DNA from: Lysobacter oculi
GTDB taxonomy: Bacteria > Pseudomonadota > Gammaproteobacteria > Xanthomonadales > Xanthomonadaceae
Assembly: GCF_003293695.1 (NCBI RefSeq)
Contig: NZ_CP029556.1
Coordinates: forward strand, 940,001-1,004,000
Reading direction: 5' to 3'
Length of the DNA: 64,000 bases
Below, piece by piece: positions 17,836 through 28,655 of the stretch. Below the pieces are notes generated by a model. The model did no database searches. It was not told where the DNA came from and was given only the letters and a program-made list of their open reading frames with translations. How positions within the stretch are numbered: the stretch's first letter is position 1; each line of letters opens with the position of its first letter. Both the position numbers and the translations under genes were made by a program.

Positions 17836-18593
17836 GCGCCGGCCGCCAGGTGCGCCTCCGCGCGGGCCAGGTCTTCGGGGGTATCGACGCCGGGCGGGAA
17901 GCTGTCCGGCGTGACCGCGACAGCGATGCGGAAGCCCGCCTCCAGCACGCGCAGCTGTTCCAGCTTCTCCAGCTGTTCCAGCCTGCCCGGCGGCATCTGC
18001 GCGAACTGGCGCAGGAAGCCGGCGCGATACGCATAGATGCCGATGTGCCGCAGCCATTCGCCTTCGGGCATGGCGTCGCCGGCCTGCGCGAAGGCATCGC
18101 GGTCCCACGGGATCGGCGCGCGGCTGAAATACAGCGCGCGTTCGTGCGCGTCGGCAACGACCTTGACCGCGTTCGGGTCGAACAGGGTTTCGCGGTCGCC
18201 GATCGGCACGGCCAGCGTCGCCATCTCACAGCCGCTGCGTGCCAGCAATCCGGCCACCGCGCGGATGCCGCTGGCCGGCGCGAAGGGCTCGTCGCCCTGC
18301 AGGTTCACCACCAAGGTGTCGTCGCCCCAGCCGGCGAGCGCGGCGCATTCGGCCAGGCGGTCGGTGCCCGAGGCGTGGTCCGGCGAAGTCATCGCCACCT
18401 GCACGCCCTCGCCCTGCACCGCCTCGATGATGCGCGGGTCATCCGCCGCCACCCAGACTTCGCGCGCACCGGCGGCGAGCGCACGTTGCGCGACGTGCCA
18501 GACCAGCGGCCTGCCGCCGAGCAGGCGCAGGGGCTTGCCCGGCAGGCGCGAAGCCGCGTAACGGGCGGGAATGGCGACGACGAAATCAGGCAT
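17832..18593 (-). CDS. kdsB: 3-deoxy-manno-octulosonate cytidylyltransferase
   Basis: This 253-residue cytoplasmic enzyme activates Kdo with CTP to give CMP-Kdo for the LPS inner core. The N-terminus [19 protein letters not shown] is the CTP-binding signature, NLQGDEPF is the metal and substrate site, and [14 protein letters not shown] is family-specific. There is a curious Leu-Glu-Gln run ([17 protein letters not shown]), which is the normal EQLRVLE segment with a short duplication. It overlaps lpxK by 8 bp and the phosphatase by 4 bp. Confidence 0.96.
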   Translation of the reverse strand: MPDFVVAIPARYAASRLPGKPLRLLGGRPLVWHVAQRALAAGAREVWVAADDPRIIEAVQGEGVQVAMTSPDHASGTDRLAECAALAGWGDDTLVVNLQGDEPFAPASGIRAVAGLLARSGCEMATLAVPIGDRETLFDPNAVKVVADAHERALYFSRAPIPWDRDAFAQAGDAMPEGEWLRHIGIYAYRAGFLRQFAQMPPGRLEQLEKLEQLRVLEAGFRIAVAVTPDSFPPGVDTPEDLARAEAHLAAGA

Positions 18594-19605
18594 CGGGCGA
18601 CTTCCTCAGCGGGGCCAGCTTGTCTTCGAGCGCCAGCCAGAACGCATCCGGCAGGCGCGCCTCGATCGCCACACACCAGCTGTCGGCGGGCGCGAAGGCG
18701 GCGCACTTCACCGCATCCTTCTCGGTCATGAAGATCGGCAACTCGCTGTTGAACTGCAGGTCTTCCGGCACGTAGGCGTGGTGGTCGGGAAACGGGTGCG
18801 GCACCACACCGAGTTTCTGCGCGCGCAGCAGGTCGAAGAAGCGCTCGGGGTGGCCGATGCCGGCAATCGCATGCACGCGCGATCCGCGGAAATCCGCGAA
18901 CGGCCGCGCCCGCTTGCCCTTGAGCGGGAACGGGTGCCCGAAGGCCTGCCGCAGCGGCCATTCGCCGAGTGCATCCTCCGGCACTTCGGCGGTGACGCCG
19001 TGGTTGACCACGCGGAAGTCGGGCGAGGCGGCTTCGTCCGGGTTTTCGCGCAGCGGGCCCGCCGGCAGCAACCGGCCATTGCCGTAACGGCGCGCACCAT
19101 CGATCACCTCGATGGCGATATCGCGATGCAGGCGCAGGTGCTGCAGGCCGTCATCGCAGACGATGACATCGCAACCGGCATCGGCCAACGCGCGTGCGGC
19201 AGCGACGCGGTCGGCATCGACACGCACCTTGGCGCCGGTACGCCGGGCGATCAGCACGGCTTCGTCGCCATGGGTGCGCGGATCGCTGGATTTCTCGACC
19301 CAGCGCGGCGTCTTCGCGTTCTCGCGGCCATAGCCACGGCTGGCGACGCCGGGGTTCCAGCCCGCCTGCTTGAGCTGGTTGACCAGCGCGATCACCAGCG
19401 GCGTCTTGCCGCTGCCGCCGGCGGTGAAATTGCCGACCACGATGACCGGCACGCCCACCCGCTGCGTACGCAACCAACCACGCCGGTAGAGTCCGCGCCG
19501 CAGCCGGATCATCGCGCCATAGACGCCTTCAAGAAGCCGCGCGTGCAGCGGGATCGCCGCCTCGCCCTGCCACCACGCCGGGGTGGCGTGCTTCGGCCCG
19601 CTCAC
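18586..19605 (-). CDS. lpxK: Tetraacyldisaccharide 4'-kinase
   Basis: This 339-residue membrane-associated kinase phosphorylates the lipid A disaccharide at the 4' position. The Walker A region reads [15 protein letters not shown], after an N-terminal amphipathic/hydrophobic segment. [20 protein letters not shown] and the C-terminal [10 protein letters not shown] are family landmarks. The start is a GTG overlapping the msbA stop (GTGA). The msbA-lpxK order is widely conserved. Confidence 0.95.
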   Translation of the reverse strand: MSGPKHATPAWWQGEAAIPLHARLLEGVYGAMIRLRRGLYRRGWLRTQRVGVPVIVVGNFTAGGSGKTPLVIALVNQLKQAGWNPGVASRGYGRENAKTPRWVEKSSDPRTHGDEAVLIARRTGAKVRVDADRVAAARALADAGCDVIVCDDGLQHLRLHRDIAIEVIDGARRYGNGRLLPAGPLRENPDEAASPDFRVVNHGVTAEVPEDALGEWPLRQAFGHPFPLKGKRARPFADFRGSRVHAIAGIGHPERFFDLLRAQKLGVVPHPFPDHHAYVPEDLQFNSELPIFMTEKDAVKCAAFAPADSWCVAIEARLPDAFWLALEDKLAPLRKSPDA

Positions 19606-21344
19606 GAGGCCTCGCGGAACTGCATGCGGTGCAGGTGCGCGTACAGGCCTTCGCGAGCGATCAGTTCGGCATGCGTGCCCTGCTCCACCAGCCGGCCCTG
19701 GTCGAGCACCAGCACCTGGTCGGCGTGTTCGATGGTGGACAGCCGGTGCGCGATGACCAGCGTGGTGCGGTCCGGCATCAACTGTTCCAGCGCGTCCTGC
19801 ACCAGCCGCTCGGATTCGTTGTCGAGCGCGGCGGTGGCTTCATCGAGGATGAGGATCGGCGCGTCCTTCAACATCGCGCGGGCGATGGCGAGACGCTGGC
19901 GCTGGCCACCGGACAGACGGCCGCCACGTTCACCCACTTCGCTGTCAATGCCGTTCGGCAGGCGCTCGACGAATTCCATCGCGTTGGCATTGCGGATGGC
20001 GGTGTCGATGCGCGATGCGTCCGCGTCCTGCATCTCGCCGTAGGCGATGTTCTCGGCGATGCTGCCGTCGAACAGCATCACCTGCTGGCCGACCATGGCG
20101 ATCTGCCGGCGCAGGTCGTCGAGGCGGTAGTCGTCGAGCGGTGCGCCGTCGAGCAGGATCTCGCCGGACTCCGGCGCGTAGAAGCGCGGAATCAGCTTGA
20201 TCAGCGTGGACTTGCCGCTGCCCGAGCGCCCGACGATGGCGGTGACCGTGCCGGGTCGCGCGGTGAAACTGAGGTCGTGCAGCGCCGGGACATCCTGCCC
20301 CTCGTAACGGGCGCTGACATGGCGGAACTCCAGCAGGCCCTGCGCGCGATCGAGCGTGCGCGTGCCTGCATCGGGTTCGTCCGGGCCATCGAGGATGGCG
20401 AAGACGCGATCGGCGGAATTGATACCGCGGTTCAACATGCTCTGCACGTTGGTGAGCTGGCGCAGCGCCGGCACCAGGCTGACCATCGCCGTCATCACCG
20501 CCATGAAGCCACCGGCGGACAACCGGCCCGCCGCCGCCTCGCGCCCGGCCACAATCAGCATCGCCGCCATGCCGATGGCACCGAGCACCTGCACGAACAT
20601 CGACAGCGAGCCGCGCGTGACCTCCACCTTCAACGCCAGCCGCACGTTGCGCGCGGTCTGCCCGCCATAGCGCTCCATTTCGGATGCCTGCGCGCCGTAG
20701 GCCTTCACTTCCTGCTGTGCGTGCAGGGCCTGGTCGGCGGTCTGCAGCATTTCGGCGGATGACTGCTGGATCTCGTGATTGAGGCGGCGGTAGCGGCGCC
20801 CGACCTTGCCCATCATCCAGGCCATCGCCGGCGCCAGCACCAGCAGCACCAGCGACACCTTCCAGCTGTTCCAGAACATCACGCCCAAGAGCGCGACGAC
20901 CTGCAACGCGTTGCTGATCATCACCTTGAGCGAGTCCACCGAGGCCTGCGCCACCTGTTCGGTGTCGACGCCCAGCCGGGTCAGCATCGACGGTACCGGT
21001 TCGTGGTCGAAGCGGCTGCCGGGCATCCGCAGGTACTTGCCCATCAGCTGCAGGCGCAGGTCGCGGGCGACGTTGCGGCCGCTGCGCGCGACGGTGTAGT
21101 CGCTGACCAGGCCAAACAGGCCACGCGCCAGCAACAGCAGCACCATCATCACCGGCAGCCACCACGAGAACAGCTTGGCGACGAAGATGTCGTCGACGAT
21201 GTACTTCAGCAGCTCGACGATGCCCGCGCTCGCCGCCGCCTCCAGCGCCATCGCCAGCGCGGCCAGCACCAGCAGGCCGCGATAAGGCTTCGCGTAGCCC
21301 TGCAGGCGTTTCCAGGTTCCGCGCGTGGCGGCGCCTTCGCTCAT
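19602..21344 (-). CDS. msbA: Lipid A export ATP-binding/permease protein MsbA
   Basis: This 580-residue ABC half-transporter flips core-lipid A across the inner membrane. The N-terminal half carries six predicted transmembrane helices. The nucleotide-binding domain shows Walker [10 protein letters not shown], signature LSGGQRQR, Walker [13 protein letters not shown] and the H-loop AHRLST. It is coupled by ATGA overlaps to exbD upstream and GTGA to lpxK downstream. Confidence 0.95.
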   Translation of the reverse strand: MSEGAATRGTWKRLQGYAKPYRGLLVLAALAMALEAAASAGIVELLKYIVDDIFVAKLFSWWLPVMMVLLLLARGLFGLVSDYTVARSGRNVARDLRLQLMGKYLRMPGSRFDHEPVPSMLTRLGVDTEQVAQASVDSLKVMISNALQVVALLGVMFWNSWKVSLVLLVLAPAMAWMMGKVGRRYRRLNHEIQQSSAEMLQTADQALHAQQEVKAYGAQASEMERYGGQTARNVRLALKVEVTRGSLSMFVQVLGAIGMAAMLIVAGREAAAGRLSAGGFMAVMTAMVSLVPALRQLTNVQSMLNRGINSADRVFAILDGPDEPDAGTRTLDRAQGLLEFRHVSARYEGQDVPALHDLSFTARPGTVTAIVGRSGSGKSTLIKLIPRFYAPESGEILLDGAPLDDYRLDDLRRQIAMVGQQVMLFDGSIAENIAYGEMQDADASRIDTAIRNANAMEFVERLPNGIDSEVGERGGRLSGGQRQRLAIARAMLKDAPILILDEATAALDNESERLVQDALEQLMPDRTTLVIAHRLSTIEHADQVLVLDQGRLVEQGTHAELIAREGLYAHLHRMQFREAS

Positions 21345-21784
21345 TTCGCCTTGGCCGCCGGCTTGCCGCGTTGTTCGGGCGCGGTCGCGTTGGAGATGTG
21401 GCGGAAACCAAGCTGGCCCAGCGCCTCATACGCGGTGATCACCGCCTGCCATTGCGTGCGGGCGTCGGCACGGACCAGCACGGTGCGCTCGCGGTCTTCG
21501 CCGGCCACTTCGGCGATGCTGCGCTTGAGCGATTCCACATCGGTGCGCAGCACCTCGCGGTCACCGACGAAATAGCGGCCATCGGCATTGATCAGCAACG
21601 ACAGCGGCTGCGATTCGGTCTTGGCCGGCTCGCCGTCGGCACGCGGCAGCTGCAGCTTCAACACGGCGCGGCTGTCGAAGGTGGTGGTGACGACGAAGAA
21701 GATGATCAGGCACAGGATGACGTCGATCATCGGGACCAGGTTGATCTCCGGTTCGTCGTCGGCGCGGTGGTCGCGGATGCGCAT
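21341..21784 (-). CDS. exbD: ExbD/TolR-family biopolymer transport protein
   Basis: This 147-residue protein has one transmembrane helix near the N-terminus (LVPMIDVILCLIIFFVVTTTF) with the conserved aspartate in PMIDV that carries protons. A periplasmic domain follows. The DEPEINLVPMIDV start is typical of ExbD rather than TolR. An exbB-exbD pair just upstream of msbA-lpxK is a recurring arrangement in proteobacteria, though its link to lipid A export is unproven. Confidence 0.9.
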   Translation of the reverse strand: MRIRDHRADDEPEINLVPMIDVILCLIIFFVVTTTFDSRAVLKLQLPRADGEPAKTESQPLSLLINADGRYFVGDREVLRTDVESLKRSIAEVAGEDRERTVLVRADARTQWQAVITAYEALGQLGFRHISNATAPEQRGKPAAKAK

Positions 21785-21785
21785 G

Positions 21786-22397
21786 TCAGCGGGGCTCGCG
21801 CGCTTCCAGCACGTCCAGCAGCTGCATCGCCTCGTGTTCCATGTCGATGATGTTGCTGGCGATGCGGCCCCGGAAGTAACGGTGGAACATCAGCGCCGGC
21901 ACCGCCACGATCATGCCGGCCGCGGTGCAGACCAGCGCCTTGCCGATGCCGCCGGCCAGCTGGTTCACATCGCCCACGCCGTGGTCGAGGATGCCGAGGA
22001 ACATCTGGATCATGCCGACCACGGTGCCGAACAAGCCCAGCAGCGGGCCGGCCGCGGCAATGGTGCCGAGCGTGTTGAGGTATTTCTCCATGCGATGCAC
22101 GAGATGGCGGCCGGTGTCCTCGACGCGCTCGCGGATCGCCTCGCGGCTCTTGTGGCGGACGTCGAGCGCGGCGGCCAGCAGCGCGCCCAGCGGCGAAGTG
22201 CCGCGCAGCGCATCGATATGCGACTGCTCCAAGTTGCCGCGACGCGCCCAGGTGCGGACTTCCTCGCCCAGGCCCGGCGGCATGACGGCCGCGCGACGGA
22301 GGCTCCAGAATCGCTCGACGATGATCGCCAACGCAACAAAAGAGAGCAGCAGCAGCGGAATCATCGGCCAGCCACCGGCCTTCACCAGTTCGATCAT
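21786..22397 (-). CDS. exbB: MotA/TolQ/ExbB proton channel family protein
   Basis: This 203-residue protein starts MIELVKAGGWPMIPLLLLSF, with three predicted transmembrane helices. The family core TIAAAGPLLGLFGTVVGMIQMF and the third helix AAGMIVAVPALMFHRYF are visible. It forms the stator with ExbD, using proton flow to drive TonB. It is one base away from exbD and overlaps the comEC stop by 4 bp. Confidence 0.92.
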   Translation of the reverse strand: MIELVKAGGWPMIPLLLLSFVALAIIVERFWSLRRAAVMPPGLGEEVRTWARRGNLEQSHIDALRGTSPLGALLAAALDVRHKSREAIRERVEDTGRHLVHRMEKYLNTLGTIAAAGPLLGLFGTVVGMIQMFLGILDHGVGDVNQLAGGIGKALVCTAAGMIVAVPALMFHRYFRGRIASNIIDMEHEAMQLLDVLEAREPR

Positions 22398-24787
22398 CGG
22401 GGTCCTTGCGGGGGCACATCGGGAACGGGCCGATAGGATAGCCCAGCCCCGCCGCCACGCCGGGCGACCGCGTCCCAGAACCGTGGCGCGACGCGCCGTT
22501 CCGTGGCCCAGCGCAGGCCGCCACCACCGATATGCACGGTCAACGCGCCGGTGTCGGCACTGTTTTCGACCGCCGTGCCCGCGTCCTGCCAGCGTGTGAG
22601 CACCGCGGGGCGCGGGTGCCTGAAGCGGTTGGCATAGCCCGCCGAGACCAGCGCCAGCCGAGCATGGCTCGCCGCGACGAAGGCCTCGGCCGATGAACCG
22701 CCGCTGCCGTGGTGCGGCATGCCGACCACGTCGGCGCGCAGGTCGCTCGCCGCCATGCGCAGCAGGCGCGATTCGATGAGGTCGTCGATGTCACCGGTCA
22801 GCAGCACGGTGCCGTGCGGACTTTCGATCCGCAGCACGCAGGTGGACTGGTTGCGCAGGTAGGGAAAGCCGGGGGTGGGATGGAGGAAGCGGAAGCTCAC
22901 GCCATCCCAGCTCCACGCATCGCCGGCGATGCAGGGCGCGGTGTCGTCCAGCGGCGCATCGGGGGGCGCCAGCGTGTGGCTGACCGGCAGCGCCGTGGCG
23001 ATGGCCTCGCGGCCGCCGGCGTGGTCGGCATCGGCATGGCTCAGGATCATCGTGTCGATGCGCCCGACGCCGAGCGCACGGAGCGTCGGCAGCACCGCGC
23101 GTTCGCCGGCATCGAAGCCATCGGGCATGGCCGGGCCGGCGTCGTAAAGCAGGGTGTGATGCCGCGTCCGCACCAGCATCGCCAGACCCTGTCCCACATC
23201 GACCTGCACCATCTCGACTTCGCCGCGCTCCGGCAATTCGAGCGCCGGCCACAGCAGCGGCAGCAGCAGCGGCGCGGCCAGCCATCGCCCGGGCAGTCCA
23301 CGCGGCAACATCAACATGAAGGCCGCGAACAGGGCCAACGGCAAGGCCCAGACCGGCGATTGCGGAATCCAGATCAACGCCAGCGGCGAGTCCGCCAGCC
23401 ATGCGAACAAGGGCCAACTCAGGTCGAAGGCGCGTGCGGCCAGCGTCCACACCGGCGTGCCCCAACCGGCGTGCAGCATCTCCAGCGCCGTGCCGAGCAG
23501 CGACAGCGGCACCACCACCCCGCTCCACCACGGCACCGCGACCAGATTGGCGAGCGGCCCGACCATCGACGCCTGCGCGAAGAAGGCGACTGCCAGCGGC
23601 AGCAAGCCGAGGCTGGCCACGCCCTGCGCGGCGACGAACTGCCGCACATGGCCGGCGCGCATGCCCTGCAGGCACCAGGCCAGCCACGCCACACCGCCGA
23701 AACTCAGCCAGAAACCGGGGCGCATCACCGACAGCGGATCCATTGCCAACACCGCGGTCAGGGCGATGGCGAGCGACTGGGCGACGCCGGTATGCCGTCG
23801 CGCCATCGCGCCGCCGGCGACGAAGGCGATCATCAATACCGTGCGCAGCGTGGGCAGCGAGGCGCCGGTCGCCAGCAGGTAGGCGAAGGCGCCGAACGTG
23901 GCCGCGCCGGCCATCGCCACCTTGCGCGGGCAATGGCGGGCGATGCCGGGAGCCAGCCAGTAAAGCGCCCACGCCAGCGCGGCGAGTGCCAGACCGACCA
24001 GCCCGACATGGAAGCCGGAGATGGCGATGAGATGGGTCAGCCCCGACGCGCGCAGGGTTTCCCAGTCCTGCTGCGACAGGCCACGGGTATCGCCGAGCGC
24101 CAGCGCGGCGATGAAGCGCGATGAAGGCCGCGCATCGTCAGCGGTGATGCGCGTGGACATCGCCTCGCGCCAGGCGGCGATGCCACGGGGCGGCGCAAGG
24201 CGGCGGGCGGTGTCGACATCACGCACATGGCCGGTGGCGGCGATGCCGTCGAGCAGCATCTGTTTCTCGCCATCGAAGGCGCCGGGATTGCGCAGGCCGC
24301 GCGGCGCATGCAGCTTGACCCGCATCCGCCAGCGCTCACCGGCATGCAGCGCATGGCGCGGGCCGGGCGTGGCTTGGCCGCGATAGGCGTCGTACCAGGA
24401 CAGCCGCAGCAACCGGCCGCGCAGCGCGCCGGGCTGGTCCGGCGTGTCATCGACCCGCAGATCGAACCGCGTACGGCGTGTCTCGTGCAGCGGCAGTTCG
24501 GCGATGCGGCCGCTGACCGTCGCTTCCCGCAGCTCCATCGCCAACGGCAGCTGCGCCTGCATGCGCCAGGCCCCCTGCGCCATCAGCAGGCCGGCGCCAA
24601 GCAGGCACGCACCCGCCAATCGCAGCGCGAACCGGCCATGCAGCCATGCGGCCAGTCCTGTCACGCATATCAACGCGATCCAGCCCCACGCCGGCAACTG
24701 CGGCAGCCGCGTCGCCAGCAACATGCCGGCGAGCAAGGCGACCGCGGTGGGTGGGGCGAACAGCGGCGTCCTTGCCGCGTCGTGCAT
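22394..24787 (-). CDS. comEC: DNA internalization-related competence protein ComEC/Rec2
   Basis: This 797-residue polytopic inner-membrane protein is thought to form the channel for single-stranded DNA during natural transformation. It has an N-terminal DUF4131-like region, the central competence domain (LTHLIAISGFHVGLVGLALAAL region), and a C-terminal metallo-beta-lactamase-like domain. That domain carries LSHADADHAGG (metal motif HxDxDH) and MPHHGSGGSS. Length is normal for Gram-negative ComEC. It sits between lolD and exbB, with 13 bp after lolD and a 4-bp overlap with exbB. Confidence 0.94.
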   Translation of the reverse strand: MHDAARTPLFAPPTAVALLAGMLLATRLPQLPAWGWIALICVTGLAAWLHGRFALRLAGACLLGAGLLMAQGAWRMQAQLPLAMELREATVSGRIAELPLHETRRTRFDLRVDDTPDQPGALRGRLLRLSWYDAYRGQATPGPRHALHAGERWRMRVKLHAPRGLRNPGAFDGEKQMLLDGIAATGHVRDVDTARRLAPPRGIAAWREAMSTRITADDARPSSRFIAALALGDTRGLSQQDWETLRASGLTHLIAISGFHVGLVGLALAALAWALYWLAPGIARHCPRKVAMAGAATFGAFAYLLATGASLPTLRTVLMIAFVAGGAMARRHTGVAQSLAIALTAVLAMDPLSVMRPGFWLSFGGVAWLAWCLQGMRAGHVRQFVAAQGVASLGLLPLAVAFFAQASMVGPLANLVAVPWWSGVVVPLSLLGTALEMLHAGWGTPVWTLAARAFDLSWPLFAWLADSPLALIWIPQSPVWALPLALFAAFMLMLPRGLPGRWLAAPLLLPLLWPALELPERGEVEMVQVDVGQGLAMLVRTRHHTLLYDAGPAMPDGFDAGERAVLPTLRALGVGRIDTMILSHADADHAGGREAIATALPVSHTLAPPDAPLDDTAPCIAGDAWSWDGVSFRFLHPTPGFPYLRNQSTCVLRIESPHGTVLLTGDIDDLIESRLLRMAASDLRADVVGMPHHGSGGSSAEAFVAASHARLALVSAGYANRFRHPRPAVLTRWQDAGTAVENSADTGALTVHIGGGGLRWATERRVAPRFWDAVARRGGGAGLSYRPVPDVPPQGPR

Positions 24788-24800
24788 TCAGACCTCCGTG

Positions 24801-25523
24801 TCAGACCTCGTCGACGGGCACTTCCCTGAGCTTGCCTTCGTGCAGTTCCAGCACGCGGTCGAGCTGCCGAGCCAGGCGGCGGTCATGCGTGACCAGCACC
24901 AGGCTGGTGCGGTGTTCGCGGTTGAGCGCGAGCATGAGTTCGAAGACGCCGCCCGCAGTGCGGTCGTCCAGGTTGCCGGTGGGCTCGTCGCCCAGCACGC
25001 AGGCGGGTCGGTTCACCAGCGCCCGCGCGACCGCCGCGCGCTGGCGTTCGCCGCCGGAGAGTTCACCCGGCTTGTGGTCGAGGCGATGGCCGAGCCCCAC
25101 CTGCTCCAGCAACGCCGAGGCACGCCGGCTCGCATCCTCCACACCCGCCCCGCCGATCAGCACCGGCAGCATGACGTTCTCCAGCGCGGTGAATTCCGGC
25201 AGAAGGTGGTGGAACTGGTAGACGAAGCCGAGCGCCTTGTTGCGCAGGCGGCCACGCTCGGCATCCGACAGCGCGCCCATGCGCTGGCCGGCCACGAACA
25301 CCTCGCCCGAGGTCGGCGTGTCCAGCCCGCCCAGCAGATGCAGCAGCGTGCTCTTACCGGCACCGGACGCGCCGATGATCGCCACCGTCTCGCCGGTCTG
25401 CACGCTCAGGTCCAGTCCGTCGAACACCGGCGTGCGCAGCTTGCCTTCCGCATAGGTCTTGCCGAGCTGTTCGGCGCGGATCGCCTCACCTTCGACCATC
25501 TTGATATCTATCGCCTCACTCAT
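24801..25523 (-). CDS. lolD: Lipoprotein-releasing system ATP-binding protein LolD
   Basis: This 240-residue ABC ATPase has Walker [10 protein letters not shown], signature LSGGERQR, Walker [12 protein letters not shown] and the family-specific [20 protein letters not shown]. It powers extraction of outer-membrane lipoproteins from the inner membrane by the LolCE permease. It overlaps the permease gene by 8 bp. Confidence 0.95.
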   Translation of the reverse strand: MSEAIDIKMVEGEAIRAEQLGKTYAEGKLRTPVFDGLDLSVQTGETVAIIGASGAGKSTLLHLLGGLDTPTSGEVFVAGQRMGALSDAERGRLRNKALGFVYQFHHLLPEFTALENVMLPVLIGGAGVEDASRRASALLEQVGLGHRLDHKPGELSGGERQRAAVARALVNRPACVLGDEPTGNLDDRTAGGVFELMLALNREHRTSLVLVTHDRRLARQLDRVLELHEGKLREVPVDEV

Positions 25524-26760
25524 AACGCAGCGCCTCCGCCGGCGGCGTGCGCGAGGCGCGCCAGGCCGGATACAGGGTGGCGAGGAAGGCCATCAGCAGC
25601 GCCACGCAGGCGATGATCACCACGTTGTCTGCGCGCAGGTCGGTGGGCAGGCCGGTGATGTAGTACACGTCCTCCGGCAGCAGCTGCACGCCGAGGATCG
25701 CCTCGATGACGCCGAGGATGCGCTCCAGGTTGAGCGTCAGCAGGATGCCGCCGATCACCCCCGCCACCGTGCCGATCACGCCGATCAGCGTGCCCTGCAC
25801 CATGAAGGTCTGCATCACCTGCATCGGCGTCACGCCCAGCGTGCGCTGGATGGCGATGTCGGCCTGCTTGTCGGTCACCAGCATCACCTGCGACGACACC
25901 AGGTTGAACGCGCCCATCGCGATGATCAGCGACAGCAGGATGCCCATCACCGTCTTCTCCATCTTGAGCGCGCGGAACATGTTGGCGTTCTCGTACATCC
26001 AGTCACTGACGCGGTACGGGCCCTGCAGCTTGACCGCGAGATCGGTGGCGACCTGCGCGGCATCATCCATGTTCTTCATCTTCAGGCGCACGCCGGTCAC
26101 CGCGTCGCCCATCCGCAGCACGCGCTGCAGGTCGTGGATGTTGGCCAGCGCCAGGCCCTTGTCGTATTCGTTGTAGCCGGCCTCGAAGATGCCGCTGACG
26201 GTGAAGCGCTTGGTCTGCGGCACCGCGCCGACCGGCGTGGCACTGATCTTCGACGTCATCACCACCACGCTGTCGCCGACGCCGACATCCAGCCACGCCG
26301 CCAGTTCACGCCCCAATACGATGTTGAAGCTGCCATCGGACAGCGAGTCGAGCTTGCCCTGCTTCATCTTGTCGGCGATCACCGAGACCTGCTTTTCCTG
26401 CGCCGGGTCGATGCCGCGCACCATCGAAGGCTGCTCGCGCGGGCCCTGGATCAGGCCCTGGGTGTCGATGTAGGGCGCGACGCCGGCCACGCGTGGATCG
26501 GCCTTGGCGATCTCCAGCGCATCGCGCCAGTTCACCATCGGCGCACCGTCGGCGCTGACCGTGGCATGCGCCACCATCTGCAGCATGCGGTCGCGGATCT
26601 CGCGCTGGAAGCCGCCCATCACCGCCAGCGTGGTGATCAGCACCGCCACGCCCAGCGCGATGCCGAGGATGGACGCCATCGAAATGAAGGAGATGAAGCC
26701 GTTGCGGCGTTTGGCGCGCAGGTAGCGCAGGCCGATGGCGACGGGAAGCGGTTTGAACAT
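25516..26760 (-). CDS. lolC: Lipoprotein-releasing ABC transporter permease (LolC/LolE family)
   Basis: This 414-residue protein begins [20 protein letters not shown]. It has the four-helix FtsX-type layout: helix 1 at about 24-48, a large periplasmic domain to about 260, then three helices. Only one permease gene is present, suggesting a homodimeric or LolF-like LolFD arrangement, or a second permease elsewhere. The assignment to LolC or LolE individually is not certain. The gene begins 25 bp after ygfX. Confidence 0.92.
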   Translation of the reverse strand: MFKPLPVAIGLRYLRAKRRNGFISFISMASILGIALGVAVLITTLAVMGGFQREIRDRMLQMVAHATVSADGAPMVNWRDALEIAKADPRVAGVAPYIDTQGLIQGPREQPSMVRGIDPAQEKQVSVIADKMKQGKLDSLSDGSFNIVLGRELAAWLDVGVGDSVVVMTSKISATPVGAVPQTKRFTVSGIFEAGYNEYDKGLALANIHDLQRVLRMGDAVTGVRLKMKNMDDAAQVATDLAVKLQGPYRVSDWMYENANMFRALKMEKTVMGILLSLIIAMGAFNLVSSQVMLVTDKQADIAIQRTLGVTPMQVMQTFMVQGTLIGVIGTVAGVIGGILLTLNLERILGVIEAILGVQLLPEDVYYITGLPTDLRADNVVIIACVALLMAFLATLYPAWRASRTPPAEALRYE

Positions 26761-26784
26761 GGAGGGCGTCGTCGGGAGCAGGCG

Positions 26785-27234
26785 CTATGGTGCCATCCCC
26801 GCCGTCGACGATGTGCCGACGCTGGCCGGCGTGGCCAGCCGGAGTTCACGCCGGACATCCGCCGGAAGCGTATCGGGCCAGAACGACACGGCCCCGCGAC
26901 GGCCACCCGCATCACGCCAGCTGATGAAAGCCAGCGGGCCACGCCAGTGCAGGCGCCAGTCGGGCATCGGCACGCCGTCGACCTCCAGCGGGCCTTCGGC
27001 GTGTACCCGCAGGTAGCGTGATGGCGTATTCCGGTAGCGATGCCAGGCATGCAGCGCCACCGCACACCAGGCCGGCGCCAGCAGCCAGGCCACCCCGCGC
27101 GGCAGGTTGGAATACAGCAGGGAAAGCGGCGCGAGCACGGCGAGTGCCAGCAGCCAGGCGGCGATCAGCCGCGAGGGACGCCACTCAAGGTGGCAGGTCG
27201 CGGATGCGCTGGACGATCGATGCGATGTCGACAT
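26785..27234 (-). CDS. ygfX: YgfX (CptA)-like membrane protein
   Basis: This 149-residue protein has two adjacent N-terminal transmembrane helices (about 24-43 and 47-63) after [14 protein letters not shown], then a cytoplasmic part with [12 protein letters not shown] and [12 protein letters not shown]. This pattern and the position directly after sdhE match the ygfY-ygfX (sdhE-cptA) pair. YgfX was described in E. coli as a toxin acting on MreB/FtsZ, but that role is disputed. The only good start (ATG 27234) overlaps sdhE by 50 bp, which is large. No later in-frame start precedes the conserved WRPSR. Confidence 0.75.
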   Translation of the reverse strand: MSTSHRSSSASATCHLEWRPSRLIAAWLLALAVLAPLSLLYSNLPRGVAWLLAPAWCAVALHAWHRYRNTPSRYLRVHAEGPLEVDGVPMPDWRLHWRGPLAFISWRDAGGRRGAVSFWPDTLPADVRRELRLATPASVGTSSTAGMAP

Positions 27235-27439
27235 CGGCGGCGGCCTCGTAGCCCATGAACCAGCGCCACAGCTTGTCGTCTTCGCAATCCAGCAGCCGTA
27301 GGAACAACGCGCGCTGCGCCTCGGTTTCCTCCGCCCAGCAGCGGTCCAGGTAGCGCTCGAACAACTGGTCGAGTTCGCGCATGCCGCGCCGGCAGCGCCA
27401 GCGGACGCGGCGGAGTTCGGCCTGTTCCTCCGGCGTCAT
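27185..27439 (-). CDS. sdhE: FAD assembly factor SdhE (succinate dehydrogenase assembly factor 2)
   Basis: This 84-residue protein starts [23 protein letters not shown] and contains the RGxxE motif needed for covalent attachment of FAD to SdhA. The C-terminal [14 protein letters not shown] is a family landmark. An upstream start at 27481 is possible, but the ATG at 27439 overlaps the preceding MAPEG stop (ATGA) and gives the normal length. Confidence 0.93.
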   Translation of the reverse strand: MTPEEQAELRRVRWRCRRGMRELDQLFERYLDRCWAEETEAQRALFLRLLDCEDDKLWRWFMGYEAAADVDIASIVQRIRDLPP

Positions 27440-27858
27440 CGCGACAGCAGCCGCCAGCCGATCAGCGCCCACATCGCCCACAACACCCAGCCACCGGCGG
27501 CGTAGGCATAGAAGCGGTGCATGACCTTGTTGTAGCCGCAGTGGATCACGCTGTGCGCCACGCGCAGCGCGACGAACAGCCAGGCCAGCAGCAGGAACGC
27601 CGGGGAATCGATGGCCAGCCAGCCGCCGAACAGCAGCGCCGCATAGAACAGCACCGGCAGTTCGAACAGGTTGCGGAAGTTGTCGGCCGCGCGGGTATCG
27701 CTCAACCGCGTCGCCGCCTGCGCGGACAACGCGATCGATTGCGGGTGGATGCGCTCGCGCTTCATCTCCGGGATGCGGGTGAAGAACAGGCGCAGCCAGA
27801 CCGCAAACGTCAGCAGCGCCATCGCCAGCGCGGGCAGCGCGTAGGCGCGTGCGTCCAT
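27436..27858 (-). CDS. MAPEG-family membrane protein
   Basis: This 140-residue protein has about four predicted transmembrane helices. [19 protein letters not shown] contains the N-x2-N/F-E-x2-P segment typical of the MAPEG superfamily (membrane glutathione transferases and relatives), and [22 protein letters not shown] is the other conserved region. It lies inside the sdh operon between sdhB and sdhE, sharing one base with the sdhB stop and four with the sdhE start. Its biochemical role is unknown; glutathione- or lipid-peroxide-related activity would be a family-based guess. Confidence 0.85.
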   Translation of the reverse strand: MDARAYALPALAMALLTFAVWLRLFFTRIPEMKRERIHPQSIALSAQAATRLSDTRAADNFRNLFELPVLFYAALLFGGWLAIDSPAFLLLAWLFVALRVAHSVIHCGYNKVMHRFYAYAAGGWVLWAMWALIGWRLLSR

Positions 27859-28640
27859 TACATCGTGCGCGCCAGCATGAGCTGCTTGATCTCGCCGATC
27901 GCCTTGGCCGGGTTGAGGCCCTTGGGACAGGTGCGCGCGCAGTTCATGATGGTGTGGCAGCGATACAGCTTGAACGGATCTTCAAGGTCGTCGAGGCGGC
28001 TGCCGGTGTCTTCGTCACGCGAATCGACGATCCAGCGGTAGGCCTGCAGCAGGATGGCCGGGCCGAGGTAGCGGTCGCCGTTCCACCAGTAGCTCGGGCA
28101 GCTGGTGCTGCAGCAGGCGCAGAGGATGCACTCGTACAGGCCGTCGAGCTTCTCGCGGTCTTCCTTCGACTGCAAGCGCTCGCGGGTCGGGGCCGGGCTC
28201 TGGGTGCGCAGCCACGGGCGGATGCTGGCGTACTGCGCGTAGAAATGCGTCAGGTCCGGCACCAGGTCCTTCACCACCGGCATATGCGGCAGCGGGTAGA
28301 TCGGCACTTCGCCCTTGCCGCAGTCGTCGATGGCCTTGGTGCAGGCCAGCGTGTTGGTGCCGTCGATGTTCATCGCGCACGAGCCGCAGATGCCCTCGCG
28401 GCAGGAACGGCGGAGCGTCAGCGTCGGGTCGATCTCGTTCTTGATCTTGAGCAGCGCGTCCAGGACCATCGGGCCGCAGTTCGCGGTATCAACTTCGTAG
28501 GTGTCGGTGCGCGGGTTCTGGCCGTCGTCCGGGTTCCAGCGGTAGACCTTGAAGGTGCGCACGGTCTTCGCGCCGGCCGGCGCGGCGAAGTGCTTGCCCT
28601 TCTTGACCTGGGAGTTCTTGGGTAGCGTGAATTGAGCCAT
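27858..28640 (-). CDS. sdhB: Succinate dehydrogenase iron-sulfur subunit
   Basis: This 260-residue subunit carries electrons from FAD to ubiquinone. The 2Fe-2S cysteines lie in [16 protein letters not shown] and LACTKAI. The 4Fe-4S and 3Fe-4S cysteines lie in [16 protein letters not shown] and [17 protein letters not shown]. The quinone-site tryptophan/serine region [11 protein letters not shown] is intact. A GGGAG Shine-Dalgarno lies before the ATG, 15 bp after sdhA. Confidence 0.97.
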   Translation of the reverse strand: MAQFTLPKNSQVKKGKHFAAPAGAKTVRTFKVYRWNPDDGQNPRTDTYEVDTANCGPMVLDALLKIKNEIDPTLTLRRSCREGICGSCAMNIDGTNTLACTKAIDDCGKGEVPIYPLPHMPVVKDLVPDLTHFYAQYASIRPWLRTQSPAPTRERLQSKEDREKLDGLYECILCACCSTSCPSYWWNGDRYLGPAILLQAYRWIVDSRDEDTGSRLDDLEDPFKLYRCHTIMNCARTCPKGLNPAKAIGEIKQLMLARTM

Positions 28641-28655
28641 CTTGGTTCTCCCGGA

